Source: an uncultured Flavobacteriales bacterium (GTDB lineage Bacteria > Bacteroidota > Bacteroidia > Flavobacteriales > Crocinitomicaceae). From it: 11,263 nt of DNA. A model generated the notes under the pieces. It ran no database searches, was not told where the DNA came from, and worked only from the letters and a program-made list of their open reading frames with translations. The number at the start of each line of letters is the position of its first letter. Position 1 is the first letter of the stretch. A program made the translations under genes and the position numbers. Location: contig CAMLET010000052.1 of assembly GCA_946479125.1 (NCBI GenBank), positions 1-11,263 on the forward strand, given 5' to 3'. Positions 1 through 7,580 of the stretch are shown here, in pieces.

Positions 1-808
1 GAGTACCACTCCCCTGTCCCGGATCAGTATCCCATAACTAATCGCCCTGGGTTATTTTAACTGTTCGAGTAATTAACGTGAGTGGGCCTTCCAAATAAAT
101 GGTTTGCTTGAAAACATTACTCCATTGACCATCTTGTCCTTTTACACGAACACTGAAACTGTGAGCACCTTGTGAAAGTGCGGAAACGTTAATTCCGTTC
201 TGGAATAAATCCTCCAAAACCTCATCGAACGTTCCATCCAAAGCCAAAAGCGGAGTTCCACTTCCCGTTCCCGGATCAGTATCCCAAAAATATTCACCCT
301 GAGTTACTTTAATGGTTCTGGTGATCGTTGTTAACGGACCTTCCAAATAAATGGTTTGCTTGAATGAATTACTCCATTGGCCGTCCTGTCCTTTAACACG
401 AACACTAAAACTATGCGCTCCCTGAGATAAGGCCGAAACACTGATGCCATTCTGAAACAGATCTTCTAACACTTCATCAAATGTTCCGTCGAGAGCAAGT
501 AACGGAATTCCATTTCCTTGTCCCGGATCTGTATCCCAGTAATATTCACCCTGGGTTAAGTTAACCGCTCGGGTAATTGTAGAAAGCGGACCTTCTACAT
601 AGATCGTTTGTTTGAATATATTACTCCAGGCACCATTTTGACCTTTGACACGGACATTGAAACTATGCGCTCCAACTGATAACGAAGAAACGCTGATTCC
701 GTTCTGGAATAAATCTTCCAGTACCTCATCGAATCCTCCGTCAGTTGCATTAAGCGCAATTCCATTGCCCTGCCCCGGATCGGTATCCCAGTAATACTCA
801 CCCTGCGT
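1..808 (-). repeat. 252-bp (84-codon) tandem repeat array, three full units plus a partial fourth
   Basis: Units on the minus strand are 557-808, 305-556 and 53-304, with a partial fourth at 1-52. By hand comparison units 2 and 3 differ at 9 of 84 residues but at about 60 of 252 bases, many in synonymous positions. The duplication is therefore old and kept at the protein level. The fourth unit contains the in-frame TAG at 38-40. Confidence 0.85.
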
Positions 809-883
809 AACGACTTTCTGACCCGAAGCCCAAAAGCTAAGGATACAGCACGCCAGCAGATATGCAAATCTTTGCATGAACAT
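38..883 (-). CDS. Secreted tandem-repeat protein, cut short by an in-frame stop
   Basis: The 281-residue product has an N-terminal export signal (hydrophobic core about residues 7-18, probable cleavage near Ala19-Ser-Gly-Gln22). The rest is three tandem copies of an 84-residue unit (residues 26-109, 110-193, 194-277). Each unit starts TQGEYxWDTDPG, has a GFDEVLEDLFQNGI-like helix in the middle and ends in the beta-rich AHSFxVRVKGQxGxWSN and FKQTIYxEGPL segments. The WDTDPGxGxG stretch could form a calcium-type Asp/Gly loop, which is a guess. A fourth unit begins (TQGD) but is stopped by TAG at 38-40. The same frame then continues with LWDTDPGQGSGT to the window edge, so this is probably the 5' part of a longer gene with a nonsense change or sequence error. 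Start is ATG at 881-883; the ATG two codons later is equally possible. It lies 22 bp behind the beta-helix gene and is probably cotranscribed. Repeats of this sort occur in Bacteroidota surface proteins; the exact function is unknown. Confidence 0.8.
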   Translation of the reverse strand: MFMQRFAYLLACCILSFWASGQKVVTQGEYYWDTDPGQGNGIALNATDGGFDEVLEDLFQNGISVSSLSVGAHSFNVRVKGQNGAWSNIFKQTIYVEGPLSTITRAVNLTQGEYYWDTDPGQGNGIPLLALDGTFDEVLEDLFQNGISVSALSQGAHSFSVRVKGQDGQWSNSFKQTIYLEGPLTTITRTIKVTQGEYFWDTDPGTGSGTPLLALDGTFDEVLEDLFQNGINVSALSQGAHSFSVRVKGQDGQWSNVFKQTIYLEGPLTLITRTVKITQGD

Positions 884-905
884 AATTCTTAAATGAGGCT
901 AAGAA

Positions 906-2126
906 TTACTTATCGAAACCGATAACCTGAACGTTAACAGTTCCACCAAGGTTCACAATACGAGGCGTAGCCATGTAATTTACACGTGAACTTTGAGGAT
1001 TATTCATCAAAGGCAGGAAATTGGCCATGGAGTATGATCCTCCAAGAACACCTACATCATTTCTTGTTAGATCAAGATCTAAACAGTCATTTGCTGGGCT
1101 CCCAGCATTAACATGGTCTCCTCCTGCAATAACACTTCCGTCAGAAGCAATATTAGAACCGTAAGCATAATTACTCACGAAATTATTAAGAGAAGTGCTC
1201 AACACAGTGCCATTCGCTAAATAGTTATAATACATGTTATAGGTACAGGTAGTTAAGGCGGTCGCTGAACCGCTTATTACAATACCGTACGAAGAACTAG
1301 AAGGAGCACCACAAAAGATGTTATTCTCAAGGCTGACCTGTCCTGCCGAATGATTAACCAACATCGCTGTAACACCATTTATTGCACTCGAAAAAGTTGA
1401 ATTAATAATTCTGTTAGTTATTGCACCACTTTTCAAGGTTCCTACAACACACGCATTATATCCACCTTGACCATAAACGAAATTATTGCTCGCATAAACA
1501 TATTGTGTATTAGATCCCACAGAAAAACTAGCTCCTGCTGTAGCAACCCAATAACCTATACGATTTCCAATAATTAAATTAACGTCTTCTGAAGTTACAC
1601 CATCAGCGTTAAGATATAGGTTAGATAGGTCGTTTCCTAGAATCTTCCCATAAGTATAATTCACACTTCGTGCTTTTGAAGAGCCCAAGTAAAAATTAAT
1701 TCCTGCGCCCATTGTTATGTTCCCATTAATATCAGAAGAAAGAATATTAAGAACCGTACGGTTGGTTGGAGTCGAACCAGTTTTAGTAATATGACCTGTT
1801 GAAGATGTGTTTTTCAATCCCACAATTGTAATTGTTCGACCTTCAGCCATGGTGACATTAATTGTTCCTTCCATCCACCATTGCACGTTATCTACTGCTG
1901 AAACAAAAGTAAGCGACTTATTGATTGCCAAGCTTTCAACCCATGGAAGTAAATCCGTACGGTTGTTGATCACAATATTGTCACCATCCACAGCAGCACT
2001 AATTGCAGTTGAAATTGAAGAATAGGTTCCAACTGGACCACCTTGCTGAACAACACGATCTGTTGCAAAAAGATGATTAACGCTAAAAATAATAGTTAGT
2101 AGAACGAGTAGATTTCTAGTTTTCAT
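906..2126 (-). CDS. Secreted right-handed parallel beta-helix protein
   Basis: The 406-residue product starts with a signal peptide (basic MKTR, hydrophobic residues 6-16, likely cleavage after Ala21). An opening RVVQQGGPVGTYSSISTAI segment is typical of pectin-lyase-fold proteins, where a first strand leads into stacked coils. The middle is rich in Asn, Ser, Gly and Val with repeated short strands (NGNITMGAGINFYLG, SLENNIFCGAP), as expected for coils carrying asparagine ladders. Near the C-terminus, the GSPANDCLDLDLTRNDVGVLGG stretch resembles the closing motif found in many such proteins. No catalytic residues of a known pectate lyase or glycosidase can be assigned, so binding or structural roles are as likely as an enzyme. 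There is no C-terminal sorting domain; the protein ends VIGFDK. The start ATG at 2124-2126 fits the signal peptide. It is the first gene of a pair with the repeat protein. Confidence 0.75.
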   Translation of the reverse strand: MKTRNLLVLLTIIFSVNHLFATDRVVQQGGPVGTYSSISTAISAAVDGDNIVINNRTDLLPWVESLAINKSLTFVSAVDNVQWWMEGTINVTMAEGRTITIVGLKNTSSTGHITKTGSTPTNRTVLNILSSDINGNITMGAGINFYLGSSKARSVNYTYGKILGNDLSNLYLNADGVTSEDVNLIIGNRIGYWVATAGASFSVGSNTQYVYASNNFVYGQGGYNACVVGTLKSGAITNRIINSTFSSAINGVTAMLVNHSAGQVSLENNIFCGAPSSSSYGIVISGSATALTTCTYNMYYNYLANGTVLSTSLNNFVSNYAYGSNIASDGSVIAGGDHVNAGSPANDCLDLDLTRNDVGVLGGSYSMANFLPLMNNPQSSRVNYMATPRIVNLGGTVNVQVIGFDK

Positions 2127-2183
2127 AGATGATTATGTATTTAAGTAATAATATTTTGTTACTGCATTGAAAGGAGACGAGCC

Positions 2184-2191
2184 CAAAAATA
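2184..2191 (-). promoter_or_regulatory. Possible -7 element of the beta-helix gene promoter
   Basis: The minus strand reads TATTTTTG, matching the Bacteroidota -7 consensus TAnnTTTG, about 57 bases before the start codon at 2126. No clear TTG appears at the expected -33 distance, where the strand is T-rich. This is a motif match only. Confidence 0.3.
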
Positions 2192-2373
2192 CAACAGAAG
2201 TTTTAGTTAGTGAAAAAAAATTATGGACAAAAGGATGACATCGGTTAACAACCTGAATAACACCTGTTTTTTACAACTAAATTTGGTCTTTCTCACACCT
2301 GCTGAATTAATTTTAATATGAAGTCATTCTTCTTCCGCTTATCATTTTCAAACGATTCATTATCTTTATTCGA

Positions 2374-4275
2374 ATGAGCTATCGCCTACTTCTTATTGCC
2401 CTGTTGTCTTCTGCATGTTTCGGACAAAGTACATTTGATCAATCTGAAAAACTGTTCAACAAGTACCTGCTTACAGATAGTACAAAAGCGAAAGAACAAT
2501 TAAACTACCAACGCAAGCACTCCAGCACACGCAAGGAGAAAACGCGTTATATGCTAAATCAAACTGTCTACTATAATCACAATAACCGCTTTGATCTTGT
2601 TGAGTCATGGCTTCAGAAGACAGAAAAGCAGATGGATCATAATGATGTGGCACTAGAAGGTGAATTCATACGAATCCAATCATTGATGTATTTCAAACAA
2701 AGCCGTTTTCAAGAATCGAAGCAATTGCTGGTAACATTTTTTCAGAGTCATAAAAGTGTGCCCACTGATTTAAAAATACAGTTGCAACTTGCTCTGGCCG
2801 AAGATGAACTTGCACTGGGCGACTATTCAAGAGCTCATCAACGTGCTTTATCAGGATACCGTACGTTTCGTAAAAAACCAGAAGCACTTTCAAACGGATC
2901 CAAGATCAGATTGTTAAATACGATTTACTCAACATGTTACTACCAGGCCAAATACGATTCGGCACTTTACTATCTGTATCAGTCGGAACGTTATATGGAA
3001 AAAGGAGGAGTAGCAAAGGCATCATTTTACGGGAAGATAGCGGTTGTTTACACCATGATGGGAAATCATCATAAAGCGATTGTATATTACAAAAAAAGCA
3101 TTGACAAATTTGAAAAATCGAATGCTCCTATTCTACTAGCCTATGCCTACTTCAATCTGGGAGAAAGTACGAAGGAAATTGACCAGAAAAAAGCCATTCC
3201 ATATTATGAAAAGGCCCTCCGACTTGGTAGAGAATCAAACTATGAATTGATTGCCGGTTATGCGCTGGCAGAATTGGGAGACTGCTATTTGAACCAAAAA
3301 AAATATACAATTGCTGCCAAATACAACAGCGAAGCACTTGAAATTATGCGGAAATCGCAGGATCCACATGGAATTGCAAATGCACTGCTCAATATGGGGC
3401 GACAAGAATATGAAACGGGGCATTTTGATCCTGCGCTTGAATACCTGAATGAGGCACTCGATATGACTTTAAGTACAGGTGATTTACAAACGCTGGAGTA
3501 CTGCTACGAATATTTGTATAAGTCTTACGAACACATGGAAGACTACAAGTGGGCTCACCATTATTACAAATTGTTTGCTGCAACACATCAGAAAATAGTT
3601 AAAGCGGATGTTCAGGAAAACATTGAGAAATTAAACCTGAAATATCATGTACGTCTGGAAAGAGCAACGAATAAACTGTTACAGAAAGAAGTAACGTTGA
3701 AAACCAAAAAATTGGATGCCGAGAGAAATGTGAAATGGCTTCTGGGAATTCTATTGTTCGCACTTTTAATTGCAGGATGGTTTCTCCGCAGATTCTTAAT
3801 CCAGAGAACGCGACTGAAAGAATTTCAATTGCAGTTATCTCAAAAAGAAGTTAAAGGATTGTCTATTGAAAAAGACTTGGCAACAAAAGAACTGGAAACA
3901 GTAAAAGATCAGTTGATCAGTAAAAACAACCTGATTAGTGAACTCAATAAGTTGCTTCGAAAAAACGAACAAAGTTTGGTGTCAAAAGACCAATTTGGAA
4001 GTTTGATCACCAACGATACGGATTGGGTTGAGTTTCTTGCCAAATTGCAATTGGTATTCCCTGATTTTATCGAAAACCTGAAAACCAAACATCCTTTACT
4101 GTCAAATAACGAATTTCGTCTTGCCGCATTAATCAGACTAAACCTCTCCGATAAAGAAATCTCGGATCTCTTAATCATTGAATTAGCCAGTGTTAAAAAG
4201 GCAAAGAACCGCCTAAAGCAAAAACTTGGACTCGATGCTAACGATAAACTTGGAAACTATATTGGTCAACTATAA
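2374..4275 (+). CDS. TPR-repeat membrane regulator with C-terminal LuxR-like HTH
   Basis: This 633-residue protein has an export signal (residues 1-18, ending ACFGQ) and a long helical region with tetratricopeptide repeats. The clearest repeats are about residues 214-400 (GNHHKAIVYYKKSI, KKAIPYYEKAL, KKYTIAAKYNSEAL, GHFDPALEYLNEAL). One transmembrane helix follows at about 455-475 (WLLGILLFALLIAGWFL), then a charged coiled coil (about 480-535). The C-terminal DNA-binding-like helix-turn-helix is at about 575-633 (LSNNEFRLAALIRLNLSDKEISDLL, then VKKAKNRLKQKLGL). This order, periplasmic TPRs, one membrane helix and cytoplasmic LuxR-type HTH, is a common Bacteroidota sensor-regulator design without a kinase. 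The ligand and target genes are unknown. It diverges from the beta-helix gene across 247 bp, so control of that pair is possible but not shown. The ATG at 2374 is preceded closely by TATCTTTA (2361-2368), which could be a -7 element giving a very short leader. Confidence 0.85.
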   Translation: MSYRLLLIALLSSACFGQSTFDQSEKLFNKYLLTDSTKAKEQLNYQRKHSSTRKEKTRYMLNQTVYYNHNNRFDLVESWLQKTEKQMDHNDVALEGEFIRIQSLMYFKQSRFQESKQLLVTFFQSHKSVPTDLKIQLQLALAEDELALGDYSRAHQRALSGYRTFRKKPEALSNGSKIRLLNTIYSTCYYQAKYDSALYYLYQSERYMEKGGVAKASFYGKIAVVYTMMGNHHKAIVYYKKSIDKFEKSNAPILLAYAYFNLGESTKEIDQKKAIPYYEKALRLGRESNYELIAGYALAELGDCYLNQKKYTIAAKYNSEALEIMRKSQDPHGIANALLNMGRQEYETGHFDPALEYLNEALDMTLSTGDLQTLEYCYEYLYKSYEHMEDYKWAHHYYKLFAATHQKIVKADVQENIEKLNLKYHVRLERATNKLLQKEVTLKTKKLDAERNVKWLLGILLFALLIAGWFLRRFLIQRTRLKEFQLQLSQKEVKGLSIEKDLATKELETVKDQLISKNNLISELNKLLRKNEQSLVSKDQFGSLITNDTDWVEFLAKLQLVFPDFIENLKTKHPLLSNNEFRLAALIRLNLSDKEISDLLIIELASVKKAKNRLKQKLGLDANDKLGNYIGQL

Positions 4276-4314
4276 TCAAATAAACCCTCAACCGCTAAGC
4301 ATTAGTTTTAACTT

Positions 4315-5073
4315 TCACTTCTCCACCAAATATTTCCAATACCTTTTCGGGACATGCTGTAAATGCAGTTTCGTGTTTTTTCGTCCTGCAATGTTGGTAC
4401 TTTGAAAGTAGTCTTTCCACAAATTCTGGTAGAGCAATTCGTTTTCACCAAAGGCGCTTTCCGAAACACCGCTTTGCTTGAGCAATGCATTTGGGACGAA
4501 ATCCACAAATTCAGCTTTCTGAAGATCGTAATGAATTCCGTATTGTCGACGTGAATCATAAATGAACCAACGCTGATCGGCATAACGGTTTTCAAAATGT
4601 TTCAGGATCAATGGTAGTACATTGAAATCAGGTTCAATAACGGAGAAATAAACCTCATCCTTCGTTAACTGAAATCGCACAAAAGCTTCCATTCGATGTT
4701 TTTCACGATCAACCGATTTCACTGTTTTTTGAATGGTTAATACATGAAGATTTCCAAAATCAGTCAACACGTTTTTCTTTAAAGCTATTGCGTATTTAAC
4801 GACTTCCAGAATCGTGTCTTCAATTGTTTCTATTTCGCTGAGCCATGCTTTCCATAATGTTCGAACGCCATTTACTCCAAGCAGATCGACTAGCTTTTTC
4901 CAAACGCGCTTCGCCTTATTCTCATCCGTTGTAACTGTTCTTACTTCAGCAAACAGTTGCAGAACCTGAAAACCTTCTTTCCGAATACCTACTTCTTTCC
5001 ACTTGAATTCAAAGGTTTCGAAGATCGCAGTAAAGAATCCTTCAAAGCTACCGTCATAAACCAACCAAATCAT
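4315..5073 (-). CDS. DUF4130 family putative DNA metabolism protein (TIGR03915-type)
   Basis: The 252-residue protein opens MIWLVYDGSFEGFFTAIFE, the usual family start. It also shows the family's later blocks: DREKHRMEAFVRF (about 122-134), YDSRRQYGIHYD (172-183), ENELLYQNLWKDYF (210-223) and the C-terminal RKNTKLHLQHVPKRYWKYL. Proteins of this family are encoded next to a radical SAM protein and, in many bacteria, are fused to a uracil-DNA-glycosylase-like domain. No such fusion exists here: the length fits a stand-alone DUF4130 domain. The biochemical role is not known; a part in DNA repair or base modification is inferred from partners. I chose ATG at 5071-5073 rather than the GTG at 5098-5100 because it overlaps the upstream gene's TGA (ATGA) and matches the family start. 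It converges with the TPR gene, leaving 39 bp between the stops. Confidence 0.88.
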   Translation of the reverse strand: MIWLVYDGSFEGFFTAIFETFEFKWKEVGIRKEGFQVLQLFAEVRTVTTDENKAKRVWKKLVDLLGVNGVRTLWKAWLSEIETIEDTILEVVKYAIALKKNVLTDFGNLHVLTIQKTVKSVDREKHRMEAFVRFQLTKDEVYFSVIEPDFNVLPLILKHFENRYADQRWFIYDSRRQYGIHYDLQKAEFVDFVPNALLKQSGVSESAFGENELLYQNLWKDYFQSTNIAGRKNTKLHLQHVPKRYWKYLVEK

Positions 5074-6329
5074 CCAAAAAGCGAAGTTTGAACTCCCCAC
5101 AAGTCGCTGAATTTGGACTTTCCATTCGATAGCACCAAATGACGTAAGGTTTCGGGAGAATATTCTTTCGTTTCCAAAGTAGCATCTTTACACACCAAAA
5201 AATAGCGTGCACGATTCAGTGAGATTCCGAGTTGGCGAAGATTTTCCCAGCCCAATCTACCGAATTTACGTGCAGCCACAATCTTATGTGCTGACTTTAC
5301 TCCTATTCCCGGAACACGCAAAATCATTTCCAATTCCGCTTTATTTACGTCCAAAGGAAATAGATGTAGATTCCGTAATGCCCAACCGAACTTTGGATCA
5401 ATGTCTAAATCAAGATTTGGTTGACCAGAGTCCAAAATCTCACGTGCATCAAAACCATAAAAACGCATTAGCCAATCGGCTTGGTACAATCTGTTTTCAC
5501 GCAGCATGGGAACTTGCGTTGACAAAGACGGCAAACGATTATCTTCCAACACAGGAACATAACCTGAATAATAAACACGTTTCAGATTGAAGGCCCGATA
5601 AAACCTATCTGCCGTTAAAATAATCTCCTGATCAGATTCATTCGTAGCTCCAATTATCATTTGGGTACTTTGTCCAGCTGGAGCGAAGGTTGGCGTACTT
5701 TTAATCAGATTCCGCGTATCGTTCAATGCTACAATCGTATTCGAAATGAAATCCATTGGTTTTTCCATGGAAGCAAATGTCTTGTCGGGAGCCAGCAACT
5801 TCAATCCGCTTTCAGTCGGCAATTCGATGTTGACACTTAAGCGATCTGCATACAATCCCGCTTCCTTCATCAAGTCATCACTGGCGCCGGGAATGGTTTT
5901 CAAATGAATGTAGCCATTGAAATTGTGCTCTAACCGAAGCTTTTTAGCCACACGAACCAAACGTTCCATGGTTGTATCTGCATCCTTAAAAATTCCTGAA
6001 CTCAGAAATAAACCCTCAATGTAATTTCGACGATAAAATCCAATGGTCAGATCAACCACTTCCTGCACCGTAAAAGCAGCTCGTTTTACATCATTACTTT
6101 TTCGGGAAACACAATAAGCACAATCGAAAATACAGTGATTGGTAAGCAGGATCTTCAGTAAAGAAACACATCGACCGTCTTCTGTATACGTGTGACAAAT
6201 TCCAGACGCAGAAGCATCTCCCAGACCTTTGCTGGTGTTCTTTCTATCACTTCCGCTCGAAGAGCACGAAACATCGTACTTGGCAGAATCTGCCAGTATA
6301 TTGAGCTTTTCACGAATACGATCTTGCAT
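5070..6329 (-). CDS. Radical SAM protein, putative DNA modification/repair (TIGR03916-type)
   Basis: The 419-residue protein has the radical SAM cluster motif CIFDCAYC (Cys66, Cys70, Cys73), which holds a 4Fe-4S cluster for cleaving S-adenosylmethionine. It is preceded by the family-typical SASGICHTYTEDGRCVSLLKILLTN stretch. Later blocks such as LFLSSGIF, GYIHLKTIPGA and RLSVNIELPTE fit the barrel of this subfamily. Near the C-terminus a helix-hairpin-helix motif (ILRVPGIGVKSAHKIVAARK, about 336-355) suggests non-specific DNA binding. Together these support the family named 'putative DNA modification/repair radical SAM protein'. The substrate is unknown. It is cytoplasmic and the first gene of an operon with the DUF4130 gene, overlapping it by 4 bases (ATGA), which suggests coupled translation. 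An 18-bp perfect inverted repeat covers the start codon region (6329-6346) and may be an operator. Confidence 0.9.
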   Translation of the reverse strand: MQDRIREKLNILADSAKYDVSCSSSGSDRKNTSKGLGDASASGICHTYTEDGRCVSLLKILLTNHCIFDCAYCVSRKSNDVKRAAFTVQEVVDLTIGFYRRNYIEGLFLSSGIFKDADTTMERLVRVAKKLRLEHNFNGYIHLKTIPGASDDLMKEAGLYADRLSVNIELPTESGLKLLAPDKTFASMEKPMDFISNTIVALNDTRNLIKSTPTFAPAGQSTQMIIGATNESDQEIILTADRFYRAFNLKRVYYSGYVPVLEDNRLPSLSTQVPMLRENRLYQADWLMRFYGFDAREILDSGQPNLDLDIDPKFGWALRNLHLFPLDVNKAELEMILRVPGIGVKSAHKIVAARKFGRLGWENLRQLGISLNRARYFLVCKDATLETKEYSPETLRHLVLSNGKSKFSDLWGVQTSLFG

Positions 6330-6346
6330 GTCGTAAAATTACGACA
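6329..6346. promoter_or_regulatory. 18-bp perfect inverted repeat at the radical SAM gene start, candidate operator
   Basis: The sequence TGTCGTAA-AA-TTACGACA has two perfect 8-base arms and a 2-base spacer. It begins in the start codon (6327-6329) and extends upstream within the 71-bp gap before the next gene. A protein bound here would block initiation of the operon. The regulator is unknown; a stress or DNA-damage repressor would suit the gene content but is inference. One or two such palindromes are expected by chance in 11 kb, so the position is the main argument. Confidence 0.45.
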
Positions 6347-6400
6347 AAAAAACTATTGATTATTTATTAATCGAAAAATGATTAGATAAAAATCAAATAA

Positions 6401-6784
6401 CTATTTTTCCTTAATCAGAATGATCTTTATCACACAAGCCATTTCCATTCTATCGTCCATGGTAAGTGGTTTTGAGAAATAGGTATGATAACCTTTCTTC
6501 TCTATTTGAAGTGTTAAACCGCTTCCATCTCTGTAAAAAACAGATCTTGGACCTTCCTGCGGAACATCAAAAATCACGTCATCTCCGGCTCTTAACACAG
6601 TTCGATACTCTTTTACAGGAACGTTGTTTTCATCAACAACATCCAAAACAATGTTTCCATTAAAACCGTTTTCAACGATATTCAAATAGCGGATTTCTTC
6701 TGCTGTCGGGACTTTCAAGGTATCCTGTCCGAATACAACAGAACTAACCATCAGCGCATATGCAATAACAAGGTACTTTTTCAT
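6401..6784 (-). CDS. Small exported protein, unknown function
   Basis: The 127-residue product has a clear signal peptide (MKKYLVIAYALMVSSVVFGQ, cleavage near residue 18-20). The mature part begins with a short linker and then has alternating beta strands (NIVLDVVDENNVPVKEY, LTLQIEKKGYHTYFSKPL, ACVIKIILIK). The VLDVVDENNVPV and LTLQIEKKGYHT pieces resemble carboxypeptidase-regulatory/transthyretin-like beta sandwiches common in Bacteroidota exported proteins, but the match is weak. A TTG four codons upstream (6794-6796) could extend the frame. I prefer the ATG at 6782-6784 because MKKY starts a normal signal peptide. It precedes the radical SAM operon on the same strand by 71 bp, which probably holds a separate promoter. 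Confidence 0.7.
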   Translation of the reverse strand: MKKYLVIAYALMVSSVVFGQDTLKVPTAEEIRYLNIVENGFNGNIVLDVVDENNVPVKEYRTVLRAGDDVIFDVPQEGPRSVFYRDGSGLTLQIEKKGYHTYFSKPLTMDDRMEMACVIKIILIKEK

Positions 6785-6918
6785 CTTCACTTTCAATTAA
6801 TTGAACACTCTCACTGACATACAAGTTACGGAGAAACAAACAAGAAAGAAAACGGATTTAGGATAAATTATGATGATGAAAAACGTACATTTAATCCGAG
6901 AATTTCAATCTACCAAAC

Positions 6919-7356
6919 ATGAATCGATTATTCATACTTTCCCTTGTCATTTGCAATATGGCTTTTGGTCAGAGAAACAAATCTGTCGATTACGATATTC
7001 AAGTTATCAATTCAGGAACTATTGAAAGTGATTCCATGAAGATCAATGGAATTTCATTCGTCAAAATCAACGTGAACATCACTTCTCCATCCAGAATGGA
7101 TTTCAATTTCAAGTTCACGGGCAATGGAAAAACCAATTACTTGATCAATAATAATTCGAGCACCATCTATATTCCAAGGTTTGTTGATTGTGATACACTG
7201 CTGATCAGCTCGAATGAATATCCAAAAATTCGTTTGGCAATGGCGAATTATCCTTACAACACAATTGAAATTAAAATCACAGAATCAACGGAAGCTACCA
7301 AACAAAAGAAAACAAGGCGTCGGCGGGATAAAAAGTTTGTCGTTTTAGACTTTTAG
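6919..7356 (+). CDS. Small exported protein with basic C-terminal tail, unknown function
   Basis: This 145-residue product has a signal peptide (residues 1-18, MNRLFILSLVICNMAFGQ). The mature part reads as a small beta-sandwich (YDIQVINSGTIESDSMKINGISFVKINVNI, MDFNFKFTGNG, TIYIPRFV, TIEIKITES). It ends in a strongly basic stretch, KQKKTRRRRDKKF (about 129-141). I do not recognise the family. It diverges from the 6401-6784 gene across a 134-bp gap and ends 28 bp before the first RiPP precursor gene. A link to that cluster is possible but unproven, since a promoter-like signal for the precursor lies across its 3' end. Confidence 0.65.
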   Translation: MNRLFILSLVICNMAFGQRNKSVDYDIQVINSGTIESDSMKINGISFVKINVNITSPSRMDFNFKFTGNGKTNYLINNNSSTIYIPRFVDCDTLLISSNEYPKIRLAMANYPYNTIEIKITESTEATKQKKTRRRRDKKFVVLDF

Positions 7357-7368
7357 CCTTAACTTTTG
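7336..7368 (+). promoter_or_regulatory. Possible promoter of the RiPP precursor/MNIO operon
   Basis: TTTG at 7336-7339 is followed after 20 bases by TAACTTTTG (7360-7368). The Bacteroidota consensus is TTG near -33 and TAnnTTTG near -7; here the -7 element has one extra base. Transcription would start just before the ATG at 7385, giving a very short leader. It overlaps the end of the upstream coding region. Confidence 0.35.
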
Positions 7369-7384
7369 TCAAAATTTTTCAGCT

Positions 7385-7570
7385 ATGAAACTTTCTACAT
7401 CTTTACTACAGGCAATCACATTAGGTGTTTCAGTAACAGCCGTTGCTGCTTCTACAACCTCTTGTGAGAAACAGCAGATCAAAAAAAACAAAGCACAGGT
7501 TGAGCAGGAAAGAACTGAGGGTTCAAATCCAAACAGTCCAGAAAACTGTATTGCCTGCGGAATGGGATAA
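7385..7570 (+). CDS. RiPP precursor peptide 1, C-terminal CIACGMG core
   Basis: The 61-residue peptide has three parts. A hydrophobic leader (about residues 5-26) ends in TTSC with Cys27, like a lipoprotein signal. A polar, charged linker runs to about residue 52. The C-terminal core is ENCIACGMG, with Cys55 and Cys58. The CxxCGMG ending is, to my knowledge, the modified motif of chryseobasin-type precursors acted on by MNIO (DUF692) enzymes. The gene is followed after 10 bp by a paralogous peptide and then by the MNIO gene, all on one strand, which strongly supports a substrate role. Whether the leader is cut by signal peptidase II, and whether Cys27 is lipidated, is unknown. An ordinary small lipoprotein is the alternative, made unlikely by the shared core and the neighbouring enzyme. 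Confidence 0.85.
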   Translation: MKLSTSLLQAITLGVSVTAVAASTTSCEKQQIKKNKAQVEQERTEGSNPNSPENCIACGMG

Positions 7571-7580
7571 ATCTTTCTGA

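Noticed and set aside
20..37. Translation restart after the TAG in the repeat protein (ATGGGATACTGA)
   Set aside because: The ATG just after the stop is in another frame and hits TGA within four codons.
595..867. 90-codon minus-strand open frame inside the repeat protein gene
   Set aside because: It is an out-of-frame reading of the tandem-repeat coding sequence with odd composition.
906..2126. Type IX secretion sorting domain on the beta-helix protein
   Set aside because: The C-terminus (ending VIGFDK) lacks the usual conserved sorting-domain blocks, so only export by its N-terminal signal is supported.
4276..4314. Possible terminator hairpin (CTAA-GCA-TTAG) between convergent genes
   Set aside because: The stem is only four base pairs and is not followed by a convincing U-run on either strand.
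5207..5590. 127-codon open frame on the plus strand
   Set aside because: It lies wholly antisense within the well-supported radical SAM gene and has no recognisable domain or signal.
6340..6385. AT-rich GATTA/TAATC inverted repeats in the gap before the radical SAM gene
   Set aside because: The arms are five bases of AT-rich sequence, easily expected by chance, and overlap in more than one pairing.
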